Shown here: positions 16,295 through 24,660 of the stretch, one piece after another | Layout of the letters: every line of letters starts with the position of its first letter | How positions within the stretch are numbered: the stretch's first letter is position 1 | Notes under the pieces: model-generated | Database searches by the model: none | Told to the model about the DNA's origin: nothing | Seen by the model: only the letters and a program-made list of their open reading frames with translations | NCBI RefSeq assembly: GCF_014199685.1 | Contig: NZ_JACHNZ010000037.1 | Location: 1-37,474 of the forward strand | DNA: 37,474 nucleotides | Direction of reading: 5' to 3' | Source of the DNA: Sphingosinicella soli | Lineage (GTDB): Bacteria > Pseudomonadota > Alphaproteobacteria > Sphingomonadales > Sphingomonadaceae | Position numbers and translations under genes: made by a program

Positions 16295-17619
16295 TGCGTA
16301 AATCGATTATCGTCGCAGTGCCTCTGGTGCTGGCGCTTGCCAGCTGCGGAATTTTCCGTGGCGGCGGAGACAAGGACAAATCGAAGCTCGCGGGCGAGCG
16401 TCTGGCCGTTCTCAATTACGAGGCGCGGACCACGGCGGACCCCGATCTTGCGAATACCACGGTCGCGCTCCCCCCGCCGATCGTCAATGCGGACTGGACC
16501 CAGCCGGGCGGCAGCGCGGCGAAGGCGCTCGGGCATCTCAGCCTGCGCGCCAATCCCTCGCGCGCCTGGTCGGTGTCGATCGGCAGCGGCAGCGATCGGA
16601 CAAAACGGCTGACGTCGGGTCCGGTGGTTTCCGGCGGGCGCGTTTACACGATCGATACGCAGGCCGTGGTTCGCGCGTTCAGCGCGGCAAACGGCGGCCA
16701 GCTCTGGTCCGCGACGCTGCGCAAAGAAGGCGAATCCGAAAATGTCGCGTTCGGCGGCGGCGTGGCGACCGACGGCGGCCGCGTCTACGCAACCTCCGGC
16801 TACGGCCTCGTTGCGGCCTATGATGCGACCTCGGGCGCAGAAGCCTGGCGCGTGGACATCGGCGTGCCGCTGCGCGGCGCGCCGTCGGTTGAAGGCACGC
16901 AGCTTTTTGTCATGACGCAGGACAATCAGTTGCAGGTGCTCTCCACCGCGACGGGTGAAACGCTGTGGGAAAATGCCGCAACGGTCGAACCTGCCGGGCT
17001 GCTCGGCACGGCGTCGCCGGCGATCGCGCTCGGCACGGCGGTTGTCGGCTTCTCAAGCGGAGAGCTTCTCGCGCTGCGCATCGAAAACGGGCGCAGCGTC
17101 TGGCAGGATGCGCTCAATCGCACCGGCTCCACGACATCGCTCGCGGCGCTCAGCGACATCGATGCCCCTGCTGTCATCAGCGACGGCCGCGTCTACGCGA
17201 TCGGTCATGGCGGCCGCATGGTGGCGCTGGATCTGTCAACCGGCCAGCGCGTCTGGGAACGCAACCTCGCGGGCACGTCGATGCCCTGGGTGGCGGGCGA
17301 ATATATCTTCGCGGTGACGGTGGATGGCGAACTCGTCGCGGTGCAACGCGCCGACGGGCGCGTGCGCTGGGTCACGCAGCTCCAGCGCTGGCGCAATGTC
17401 GAGAAACGCAAGAATCCGATCATGTGGCAGGGGCCGGTGCTGGCTTCGGACCGGCTGTATCTCGTCAACAGCGAAGGCGATCTCGTCACGGTGTCGCCGA
17501 CCGACGGCACGGTGCTGTCAACGACCGGGGTGGCGAAAGACATTTTCATTCAACCTGCGGTGGCCGACAACACGCTCTACATCCTCTCCGAAGACGGCCG
17601 CCTGAGCGCTTACCGCTAG
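16294..17619 (+). CDS. bamB: Outer membrane protein assembly factor BamB, lipoprotein
   Basis: 441 residues. Signal peptide with lipobox LALASC; Cys18 would be lipidated. The mature part is a beta-propeller of PQQ-like repeats, each with a G-x-x-W core (GGQLWSATL, GAEAWRVDIG, GETLWENA, GQRVWERNL, DGRVRWVTQ). BamB scaffolds the BAM complex that inserts beta-barrel proteins. The ATG at 16294 shares its A with the upstream TGA. The next gene, der, follows after three bases; yfgM-bamB-der is a conserved order in proteobacteria. Confidence 0.93.
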   Translation: MRKSIIVAVPLVLALASCGIFRGGGDKDKSKLAGERLAVLNYEARTTADPDLANTTVALPPPIVNADWTQPGGSAAKALGHLSLRANPSRAWSVSIGSGSDRTKRLTSGPVVSGGRVYTIDTQAVVRAFSAANGGQLWSATLRKEGESENVAFGGGVATDGGRVYATSGYGLVAAYDATSGAEAWRVDIGVPLRGAPSVEGTQLFVMTQDNQLQVLSTATGETLWENAATVEPAGLLGTASPAIALGTAVVGFSSGELLALRIENGRSVWQDALNRTGSTTSLAALSDIDAPAVISDGRVYAIGHGGRMVALDLSTGQRVWERNLAGTSMPWVAGEYIFAVTVDGELVAVQRADGRVRWVTQLQRWRNVEKRKNPIMWQGPVLASDRLYLVNSEGDLVTVSPTDGTVLSTTGVAKDIFIQPAVADNTLYILSEDGRLSAYR

Positions 17620-17622
17620 ATC

Positions 17623-18981
17623 ATGACCAGCAGAAAGCCCAAGGTCGTCATCATTGGGCGCCCCAATGTCGGCAAGTCGACGCTGTTCAACCGGCTCGTC
17701 GGCAAGCGCCTCGCGCTTGTCGATGATACGCCGGGCGTGACGCGTGATCGCCGCGAGGGCGATGCGCAGCTCTTCGATCTCGAATTCATCGCGGTCGATA
17801 CGGCAGGTCTCGAAGAGTCCGGGCCCGAAACGCTGTCCGGGCGGATGCGCGCGCAGACGGAAGCCGCGCTCGACGATGCGTCGGCCGCGCTGCTGGTGAT
17901 CGATTCCCGCGCCGGTCTCACCCCGACGGACCGCCATTTCGCCGATTGGCTGCGCACCGCGAAGGTGCCTGTCGTGCTCGTCGCGAACAAGGCGGAAGGT
18001 CGCTCGGGCGATTCGGGAATACTCGAGGCCTACGCGCTCGGCTTCGGGGAGCCGGTGGGCATCTCCGCCGAACACGGCGAGGGCCTGGCCGACCTGTTCG
18101 AGGCGCTCGCGCCGCACGTCGACCGGGCGGTCGCGCGCGCGGCAGACGAGCACGGCGACGAGGAAGAGGAAGACGGCCCGCTCAAGCTCGCCATCGTCGG
18201 GCGTCCCAATGCGGGCAAGTCCACGCTCATCAACACGCTGCTCGGGCAGGATCGCCTGGTCACAGGCCCCGAGGCGGGCATCACCCGCGACAGCATCGCC
18301 ATCGAATGGGTCTGGGAAGACCGGCCCGTGCGGCTGATCGATACGGCCGGCGTGCGCAAAAAGGCCAAGGTGCACGAAAAGCTCGAAAAGCTCTCGGTTG
18401 CCGATACGCGCCGCGCCATCGATTTTGCCGAGGTCGTCGTGCTGCTGCTCGATGCCACGCTCGGTCTCGAAGCGCAGGATCTGCGCATCGCCGACATGGT
18501 GATCGAGGAAGGCCGCGCGCTCGTGATCGCGCTCAATAAGTGGGACGCGGCGGAGGACCAGTCGCGGTTGTTCCAGGGTGTCCGCAAGGCGCTCGACGAG
18601 GGGCTCGCGCAGATCAAGGGCGTGCCCATGCTTGCGGTTTCGGGGATGACGGGCAAGGGGCTCGATACGCTCATCAAGGCTGCCTTCGAACAGCGCGAGG
18701 CGTGGAGCCAGCGCGTGCCGACAAGCCGCCTCAACCGCTGGTTCGAAGGCGCGCTGGAGCGTAACCCGCCGCCTGCGCCCGACGGCAAGCGCCTGAAGCT
18801 GCGCTACGTCACGCAGGTGAAGGCGCGCCCGCCGTCGTTCGTGATCTTCGGCAACCGCCTGACGGAGCTTCCCGAAAGCTATCGCCGCTATCTGGCGAAC
18901 TCGCTGCGCGACGATCTCGGCTTCACCGGCGTCCCGATCCGCCTGACGCTGCGCGGCGGCAAGAACCCCTTCGACCGTTAA
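17623..18981 (+). CDS. der: Ribosome biogenesis GTPase Der (EngA)
   Basis: 452 residues with the diagnostic tandem GTPase domains. The first P-loop GRPNVGKST is near 10-18 with DTAG and NKAE; the second, GRPNAGKST, near 193-201 with DTAG and NKWD. A C-terminal KH-like domain follows (PPAPDGKRLKLRYVTQ). Der assists 50S assembly. The acidic linker between the domains (DEHGDEEEEDG) is usual. Its TAA overlaps the stop of the convergent phosphodiesterase in the palindrome TTAA, and no separate terminator is seen between them. Confidence 0.97.
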   Translation: MTSRKPKVVIIGRPNVGKSTLFNRLVGKRLALVDDTPGVTRDRREGDAQLFDLEFIAVDTAGLEESGPETLSGRMRAQTEAALDDASAALLVIDSRAGLTPTDRHFADWLRTAKVPVVLVANKAEGRSGDSGILEAYALGFGEPVGISAEHGEGLADLFEALAPHVDRAVARAADEHGDEEEEDGPLKLAIVGRPNAGKSTLINTLLGQDRLVTGPEAGITRDSIAIEWVWEDRPVRLIDTAGVRKKAKVHEKLEKLSVADTRRAIDFAEVVVLLLDATLGLEAQDLRIADMVIEEGRALVIALNKWDAAEDQSRLFQGVRKALDEGLAQIKGVPMLAVSGMTGKGLDTLIKAAFEQREAWSQRVPTSRLNRWFEGALERNPPPAPDGKRLKLRYVTQVKARPPSFVIFGNRLTELPESYRRYLANSLRDDLGFTGVPIRLTLRGGKNPFDR

Positions 18982-19988
18982 CGCGCCGCCACGGCCTCGG
19001 CCGTGAAGTCGCTGAATATGCCGTCGACACCCGTGGCGAGATAGGCCCTGATCTCGGCGACGAGGTCGCCGTGGGCGCGGGGATCGTCGCCCCTCTTATG
19101 GTCTGCGGGAAGGAAGTGATTTTCCGCGCGAAACGTCCAGGGGTGGACCTTCAGGCCTGCGGCATGGGCGTTCGCCACAAGGCGCGTCGGCTCCATCAGG
19201 CGCATGTCGGGGCCGCGCGGGATAATCAACGTTTTTTCCGGTCCGATGCCGTCTGCATAGGCCGCGATGGCCTTGAGCCCGGCCGGCGTGAGCATTTCGG
19301 CATAGCGCCCGGCGCCGTCGGCAGGCGCGCCTTCACCGGCGACGAGCTGAACGAGGCGCACGCCGGTCATTTTGCGCAGCTGTTTCAGGTTGTTCACTTC
19401 GAACGACTGGATGAAGACGGGGGCTTCGGCGGTTCGCCAGCCCGCAGCGTCGAGCGCGGCGACCAGCTTCGCTTCAAGCGGCAGGCCGATCGCGGCGAAG
19501 TAGGACGGGTGCTTGGTTTCCGGGTAGACGCCCACCCCGCGCGCCTTCGCGAGCGCGATGATCTCGTCCAGCGTCGGGATTTCGAACCTGCCGTCGTTCG
19601 CCGTGCCGCGCAGTTCCGGCAGCCGCTCGCGGGCGCGCAGGGTTTTCAGCTCGGCAAGTGTAAAGTTCTCGGTGAACCACCCCGTAACGGCAACGCCGTC
19701 GATAACTTTGGTAACTTCGCGATCCGCAAACTCCGGCCGGGCGGCAACGTCGGTCGTCCCGGAAATCTCGTTCTCATGCCGCGCCACCAGCACCCCGTCA
19801 CGCGTCGCCACCAGGTCGGGTTCGATAAAATCGGCGCCGTCTTCAATCGCCTTCGTGTAAGCCGCGATCGTATGCTCAGGCAGCAAGCCGCTCGCGCCGC
19901 GATGCGCGATCACGATGGGTCGTTCGGCAGCCAGCGTCACGGCGGACCCGAGCATCAGGCAGAGCGAGAGGGCAAGGAAAAGTCGCAT
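18978..19988 (-). CDS. Periplasmic glycerophosphodiester phosphodiesterase
   Basis: 336 residues with a signal peptide (LFLALSLCLMLGSAVTLAA, cleavage near 21). The catalytic and metal motif HRGASGLLPEHT is at 29-40 and FIEPDLVATRDGVLVARHE follows (EPDL metal ligands, His). GVYPETKHP and the C-terminal VDGIFSDF are also family marks. It resembles GlpQ, releasing glycerol-3-phosphate and an alcohol from glycerophosphodiesters for phosphate or glycerol scavenging. The gene converges on der with a four-base overlap. No glp transport genes are adjacent. Confidence 0.92.
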   Translation of the reverse strand: MRLFLALSLCLMLGSAVTLAAERPIVIAHRGASGLLPEHTIAAYTKAIEDGADFIEPDLVATRDGVLVARHENEISGTTDVAARPEFADREVTKVIDGVAVTGWFTENFTLAELKTLRARERLPELRGTANDGRFEIPTLDEIIALAKARGVGVYPETKHPSYFAAIGLPLEAKLVAALDAAGWRTAEAPVFIQSFEVNNLKQLRKMTGVRLVQLVAGEGAPADGAGRYAEMLTPAGLKAIAAYADGIGPEKTLIIPRGPDMRLMEPTRLVANAHAAGLKVHPWTFRAENHFLPADHKRGDDPRAHGDLVAEIRAYLATGVDGIFSDFTAEAVAAR

Positions 19989-20012
19989 GCCCTCCGGTTA
20001 TCGCAGTTATGT

Positions 20013-20438
20013 TCAGATTTTGCGACGAAGCAGATACCGACGTCCCGCGAAGACACCCGCCGCTCCCAGGCCGAACAGCGCAAGCATTGCGGGTTCGGGA
20101 ACCGGCGTGATACCGCCGCCGCCATCGCCGTCATCGCCGCCGTCGTCTCCATCATCACCGCCACCACCAGAGCCGCCGCCGCCCGGCAGAACCAGTTCGG
20201 CGTACTCGGGAAGATTGGTCGCCTCGAAATCGCTCGGGATCTGGGCATCGCGCATCATCTGATCCTGCACGATGTAAGGCTCACACGGGAATTGGACCAC
20301 CTTGCGGGCAGGGCTTTTCGACGCCGTCTTCGAAATCTTGGGCTTGTCGGCGTTGTGACGAGCCTCGTTCACACCGGCACCGACCACGGCGCCCGTGCAG
20401 ATACACAGCGCAAGCTTCCCAGCAGCAGCGATATTCAT
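20013..20438 (-). CDS. Small PEP-CTERM sorting-domain protein
   Basis: 141 residues. N-terminal signal peptide (KLALCICTGAVVGAGV), a short unique region, then a run of glycine and aspartate (residues about 85-108) and the sorting tail VPEPAMLALFGLGAAGVFAG followed by RRYLLRRKI. This tail (P-E-P motif, hydrophobic helix, arginine cluster) is the signal for exosortase-dependent cell-surface processing. No exosortase gene is in the window. The middle region matches nothing I recognise. Confidence 0.85.
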   Translation of the reverse strand: MNIAAAGKLALCICTGAVVGAGVNEARHNADKPKISKTASKSPARKVVQFPCEPYIVQDQMMRDAQIPSDFEATNLPEYAELVLPGGGGSGGGGDDGDDGGDDGDGGGGITPVPEPAMLALFGLGAAGVFAGRRYLLRRKI

Positions 20439-20724
20439 AACAAAAACCTGCCCTATGCTCGCCGAGCAAAGCGTCGGCGGGCCCCGTTGATATTCTTCTC
20501 GACTTTCGCCCGCGATGCGACCCCGGCGGACGTTGAGTGGTTACTATTACGTTATGGATTAATCCCGCATTTACAAGTCCCGATGGCGCCCGGGCCGTTA
20601 CCCGGCGCAAGAAGTTGTGTTTTGTTGCCCGAAAAATACATAATAGGAGTGGTTAACCGCTATAACGCCGACTTGAGACACGCCGCCCCACCAAATCGGC
20701 GGCAAAACGAACGGAACCGTGAGA

Positions 20725-21261
20725 ATGCCTACCGATACTGCGATCCTGGCGGGCGGATGCTTCTGGTGTGTGGAAGCAATCTACGATGACCTTCAGGGCG
20801 TTACGGCGGTCGAATCCGGATATATCGGCGGATGCACGACGAACCCGACCTACAAGGATATCTGCGGCGGCGACACAGGGCACGCCGAAGCGATCCTCGT
20901 GCGCTTCGATCCGGCGGTCGTGAGCTATGAAGACCTGCTCGACATCTTCTTTCACATCCACGACCCGACGACGCTCAACCGGCAGGGCAATGACGTCGGC
21001 ACCCAGTACCGCTCGGCGATTTTTCCGTTGGACGATGCCCAGCGCGCGGTGGCCGAAGTCGCGATCGTGAAGGCCGGGGCGTTGTGGCCGGACCCGGTGG
21101 TCACGACGATCGAGAGCGGCACGTGGTATCCGGCAGAGGACTATCACCAGGAATATTACGCGCGAACGGGGGATACGACGTCTTATTGCAACTTTGTCGT
21201 GGGGCCCAAGGTGAGGAAATTTCGCGAGAAATACGCAGATCGCCTTAAACCCCGTGATTGA
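20725..21261 (+). CDS. msrA: Peptide-methionine (S)-S-oxide reductase
   Basis: 178 residues. The active-site motif GGCFWC places the nucleophile at Cys12. GYIGG, GHAEAI, HDPTTLNRQGNDVGTQYRS and EDYHQEYY follow in family order. The enzyme repairs oxidised methionine. A C-terminal Cys in TSYCNFVVGPKV may be a resolving cysteine. ATG 20725 is preferred to a GTG at 20719. The 286-base gap upstream is AT-richer than its surroundings and holds no gene; it should contain the promoters of msrA and of the divergent PEP-CTERM gene. Confidence 0.95.
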   Translation: MPTDTAILAGGCFWCVEAIYDDLQGVTAVESGYIGGCTTNPTYKDICGGDTGHAEAILVRFDPAVVSYEDLLDIFFHIHDPTTLNRQGNDVGTQYRSAIFPLDDAQRAVAEVAIVKAGALWPDPVVTTIESGTWYPAEDYHQEYYARTGDTTSYCNFVVGPKVRKFREKYADRLKPRD

Positions 21262-21285
21262 GTCCCGGGGAGTGGTGTGCGCGGG

Positions 21286-22770
21286 TTACTCGGCTGCGAT
21301 GGCTTCGGGCTCGGCCGCCGCGCCTGCCGCCTTGCTGAAGCGCAGCACACCGTCATCCACTGGCGCGCGTCGAAACATCTTCACGTCGCCGGCATAGTTC
21401 TGGTTGAGCCGCCACGGCACCGTCTTGCCCTGTTTGGGGAACTGGTGAAGACCGCGTTTGAAATAGCCCGAGGAGAAGTCGATCCACGGCTCCGATTCCA
21501 TCGCCGGATCGTCAAGCGTGGGCGTCGCGACGTCGGTGCCGGTTTCCTTCATGTGATTGAGCACACGGCACAGATATTCGCTGGTGAGGTCCGCTTTCAA
21601 TGTCCACGAGGCGTTGGTGTAGCCGAACGCGACCGCGAGGTTCGGAACGCCCGAGAACATGATGCCCTTGTAACCGTATGTTTCGGGGAACGCGACCTTG
21701 CGGCCGTCGAGCGTCACGTCGATCCCGGACATGAACAGCAACTCAAGGCCGGTGGCGGTTACGACGATGTCCGCGTCCAGCGTCTTCCCCGATTTCAGAA
21801 GAAGGCCGGTTTCTGTGAAGCGTTCGATGTGGTCGGTCGCGACGTCGGCGCGGCCTTCGCGGATCGCATCGAAGAGGTCGTCGTCGGGAACGAGACAGAG
21901 CCGCTGTTCCCAAGGATTGTACGTTGGTGTGAAATGCGTCTTCACGTCGTAGTCGGGGCCGAGCAGGTCGCGGACGCCGCCGAGCAGCTTCTTCTTCAGC
22001 TGTTCGGGCCTGCTGCGCGCCAGACGGAAAACCCACTGTTGCATGGCGACATTGCGCCAGCGCACGATATTGTAGGCGAACATCGGCGGCAGCCAGCGCT
22101 GCAGCCAGTTCGCGAAGCCGTCTTCGGCGGGCCTTGAAATCATGTAGGTGGGCGAGCGCTGCAGCATGGTGACGTGCGCGGTCTTCGCCATTTCCGGAAC
22201 TAGCGTCACCGCCGTGGCGCCCGAACCGATCACCACGACGCGCTTGCCCGCATAATCGAGATCCTGCGGCCAGTGCTGAGGGTGGACAATGCGGCCCTTG
22301 AAGGTTTGCGTGCCTTCGAACGGCGGGGTGTAGCCCGTATCGTAACGATAATAGCCCGAGCACATGTAGAGGAAGTTGCCCGTGAGCTCTACGGATTTTC
22401 CGCCCGCGTTCGCCGTGACCGTCCAGCGCGCCGTGCGCGAATCCCACGCCGCCGCGCCGACCTGGTGGCCGAATCGGATTTTTTCGTAGACGCCGTTTTC
22501 GCGCGCGGTCTCATCCAGATAGCGCAGGATCGAGGGGCCGTCGGCGATCGATTTCCGCTCGGTCCAGGGTTTGAAGTTGAACCCGAGTGTGTACATGTCG
22601 CTGTCCGACCGGATGCCGGGATAGCGAAACAAATCCCAGGTACCGCCGATGTTCGGGCGCCCTTCGAGGATCACGTAGCTGCGATCCGGGCAGTGTCTTT
22701 TCAGATGGACCCCGGCGCCGATTCCCGAAATTCCGGCGCCCACGACGATCATATCGAAATGTTCGGTCAT
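21286..22770 (-). CDS. Flavin-containing (Baeyer-Villiger-type) monooxygenase
   Basis: 494 residues. FAD-binding GAGISG (11-16), NADP-binding GSGATA (182-187), and between them FKGRIVHPQHWP (157-168), the Baeyer-Villiger fingerprint FxGxxxHxxxW(P/D). IGGTWDLFRYPGIRSDSD (41-58) is typical of the same group. It would insert oxygen into a ketone or oxidise a heteroatom with NADPH and O2; the substrate is unknown. ATG 22770 is preferred to an in-frame start at 22803 since homology begins with MTEHFDMIVVGAG. The C-terminus is an alanine/glutamate-rich tail. It converges with msrA. Confidence 0.93.
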   Translation of the reverse strand: MTEHFDMIVVGAGISGIGAGVHLKRHCPDRSYVILEGRPNIGGTWDLFRYPGIRSDSDMYTLGFNFKPWTERKSIADGPSILRYLDETARENGVYEKIRFGHQVGAAAWDSRTARWTVTANAGGKSVELTGNFLYMCSGYYRYDTGYTPPFEGTQTFKGRIVHPQHWPQDLDYAGKRVVVIGSGATAVTLVPEMAKTAHVTMLQRSPTYMISRPAEDGFANWLQRWLPPMFAYNIVRWRNVAMQQWVFRLARSRPEQLKKKLLGGVRDLLGPDYDVKTHFTPTYNPWEQRLCLVPDDDLFDAIREGRADVATDHIERFTETGLLLKSGKTLDADIVVTATGLELLFMSGIDVTLDGRKVAFPETYGYKGIMFSGVPNLAVAFGYTNASWTLKADLTSEYLCRVLNHMKETGTDVATPTLDDPAMESEPWIDFSSGYFKRGLHQFPKQGKTVPWRLNQNYAGDVKMFRRAPVDDGVLRFSKAAGAAAEPEAIAAE

Positions 22771-22898
22771 GCGGTCCCTCTTCCGCCAATTTGAGCAGAA
22801 CATAAATCAGCCCGCGGAAATCGGAAACTCTCCTAATGCGGAGCGCTGCGGCAATAAGGAAATCGGGAGGGAAGCCGCGACCCCCCTCCCGCACCGTA

Positions 22899-23585
22899 TC
22901 ATTCGTCCCACATAAACTTGTACACGAAGCCGGCCAACAGCCCGCCCACGATCGGATAGACCCAGAAGAACCAGAGTTGCTGAAGCGCGATACCGCCCTC
23001 GATAAGCGCCGGGCCCGTTGAGCGCGCCGGGTTTACCGACGTGTTCGTAACCGGGATGCTGATGAGGTGGATCAGCGTGAGCGCAAGGCCGATCGCGATG
23101 GGTGCGAACCCCGGCGATGCGCGCTTTGCGGTCGCGCCGAGGATAATGATGAGGAAGCCGAAGGTCAGTACGATTTCCGTCCACAGACCCGAGATCATCG
23201 AATAGCCGCCCGGCGAATGTTCGCCGAACCCGTTCGAGGCAAGTCCGCCGGTATACCCCGCCTGGCCGCTCGCGATCGTGTAGAGCACGAGCGCTGCGAG
23301 GGTTGCACCGATAACCTGCGCGACGATGTAGCCCGGCGCGTCCTTCCACCCGAAGCGTCCGCCCGCAGCGAGGCCGAGCGTGACGGCGGGATTGAAGTGT
23401 CCGCCGGAGATCGGCCCGAGCGCGAAGGCCATCGTGAGCACCGTGAGACCGAACGCAAGGCTGACCCCGGCAAGACCGATGCCGACGTCGGGATACGCAG
23501 CGGCGAGAACGGCGCTGCCGCAGCCGCCGAGAACAAGCCAGAATGTACCGAAGAGTTCTGCTGAAAGCTTCTTGAGATCGAACAT
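22899..23585 (-). CDS. aqpZ: Aquaporin Z
   Basis: 228 residues with six membrane helices and the two pore boxes HFNPAV (NPA 65-67) and SVNPARS (NPA 185-187). The selectivity-filter His and Arg fall at about 173 and 188, as in E. coli AqpZ, which points to water rather than glycerol passage. Start ATG 23585 follows AGGGGAGGG; the frame is open further upstream without homology. A likely single-gene unit. Confidence 0.95.
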   Translation of the reverse strand: MFDLKKLSAELFGTFWLVLGGCGSAVLAAAYPDVGIGLAGVSLAFGLTVLTMAFALGPISGGHFNPAVTLGLAAGGRFGWKDAPGYIVAQVIGATLAALVLYTIASGQAGYTGGLASNGFGEHSPGGYSMISGLWTEIVLTFGFLIIILGATAKRASPGFAPIAIGLALTLIHLISIPVTNTSVNPARSTGPALIEGGIALQQLWFFWVYPIVGGLLAGFVYKFMWDE

Positions 23586-23656
23586 GCCATACCCTCCCCT
23601 GAAGGACCGCATCATGCGCGGCGTTTTCTCATAACATATTCGGGAGTCAGACGAAA

Positions 23657-24607
23657 TCAGCGCGGAGCGGCGGCGCGGCGTAGCCTGTCGTTGATCGCGG
23701 CGCCAAGGCCTTCGGGGGGAACGGGTGCGACGGCGATGGCTGTGCAACTGCTCGTGTCTGCCGCGTGCAGACAGTCGAACAGGCGCGCGGCCGCCTCTGC
23801 GGGATCGCCCGACGGCGACAGGCTGATCTCGCCCGCGACTGCCCCGTAGCCGATCAAAAACTCGCCGGGGTGCGCGCTTTGCGCTTCAAGGCGGAGCGGC
23901 TTGGACGGCGCATAGTGGCTCGCCATCATGCCGGGGGCCTCGACGCTGTCCCCGGCCGCGTCTATCGGCGCGAAAGCCTCCAGCACCTCGCGGGGTATCC
24001 CGCCCGGGCGCAGCAGTCGCAAACGATCGCCCTTGACGGCGACGATCGTGGATTCGATGCCGCCCGTGCAGGGGCCGCCTTCGATGACAAGCGGAATGCG
24101 GCCGCCGAGTGTTTTGAGGACGTGTCCGGCCCGTGTCGCGCTGATCTGCCCGGACGCATTCGCGGACGGTGCCGCGAGCGGACGGCCGAGCGCGGCGATC
24201 AGCGCCTGCGGAACAGGATGATCGGGACAGCGAATTGCAAGCGTCGGCAAGCCCGCAGTGACAATGGCGGCGATGGTACTTTCCGCGCGGCGCGGCAGCA
24301 CGAGCGTCAGCGGCCCCGGCCAGAACGCGCGCATCAAGGCGCGGGCGAGCGGGGACAGGTCTACATGCGCTGCGGCCATTTCCGCGCCGCTGACATGCGC
24401 GATGAGCGGGTTGAACGACGGGCGCCCCTTGGCGGCGTAAATACGGGCAACGGCATCTGCGTTCGTTGCATCGGCTGCAAGACCGTAAACCGTTTCGGTA
24501 GGGATCGCGACGACCTCTCCGGCCCGCAGCAGCGCCGCAGCCCGCGCGAGACCCGGGGCGTCGGGCGCCAGGGTTTCAGTGCTCAAAAGATCAGGTTGCC
24601 CGCTCAC
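23657..24607 (-). CDS. L-threonylcarbamoyladenylate synthase (Sua5/TsaC type)
   Basis: 316 residues, the long Sua5 form: a YrdC domain (about 15-200) with [21 protein letters not shown] (Lys60, Arg62) and PSANASG (Ser148, Asn150), then a Sua5 domain opening with [10 protein letters not shown]. It makes threonylcarbamoyl-AMP from threonine, bicarbonate and ATP for the t6A37 modification of ANN-decoding tRNAs. The start is GTG 24607 with a G-rich ribosome site. It is divergent from an acyl-CoA dehydrogenase with 53 bases between the starts. Confidence 0.93.
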   Translation of the reverse strand: MSGQPDLLSTETLAPDAPGLARAAALLRAGEVVAIPTETVYGLAADATNADAVARIYAAKGRPSFNPLIAHVSGAEMAAAHVDLSPLARALMRAFWPGPLTLVLPRRAESTIAAIVTAGLPTLAIRCPDHPVPQALIAALGRPLAAPSANASGQISATRAGHVLKTLGGRIPLVIEGGPCTGGIESTIVAVKGDRLRLLRPGGIPREVLEAFAPIDAAGDSVEAPGMMASHYAPSKPLRLEAQSAHPGEFLIGYGAVAGEISLSPSGDPAEAAARLFDCLHAADTSSCTAIAVAPVPPEGLGAAINDRLRRAAAPR

Positions 24608-24660
24608 AGCCCCCCGCTATACCCGCGCCGTTTCCTCTCACAAGCGATAGATGGCCGTCC

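Noticed and set aside
19071-20789. 572-residue open frame on the plus strand
   Set aside because: Antisense to the glycerophosphodiesterase and PEP-CTERM genes and out of frame with msrA.
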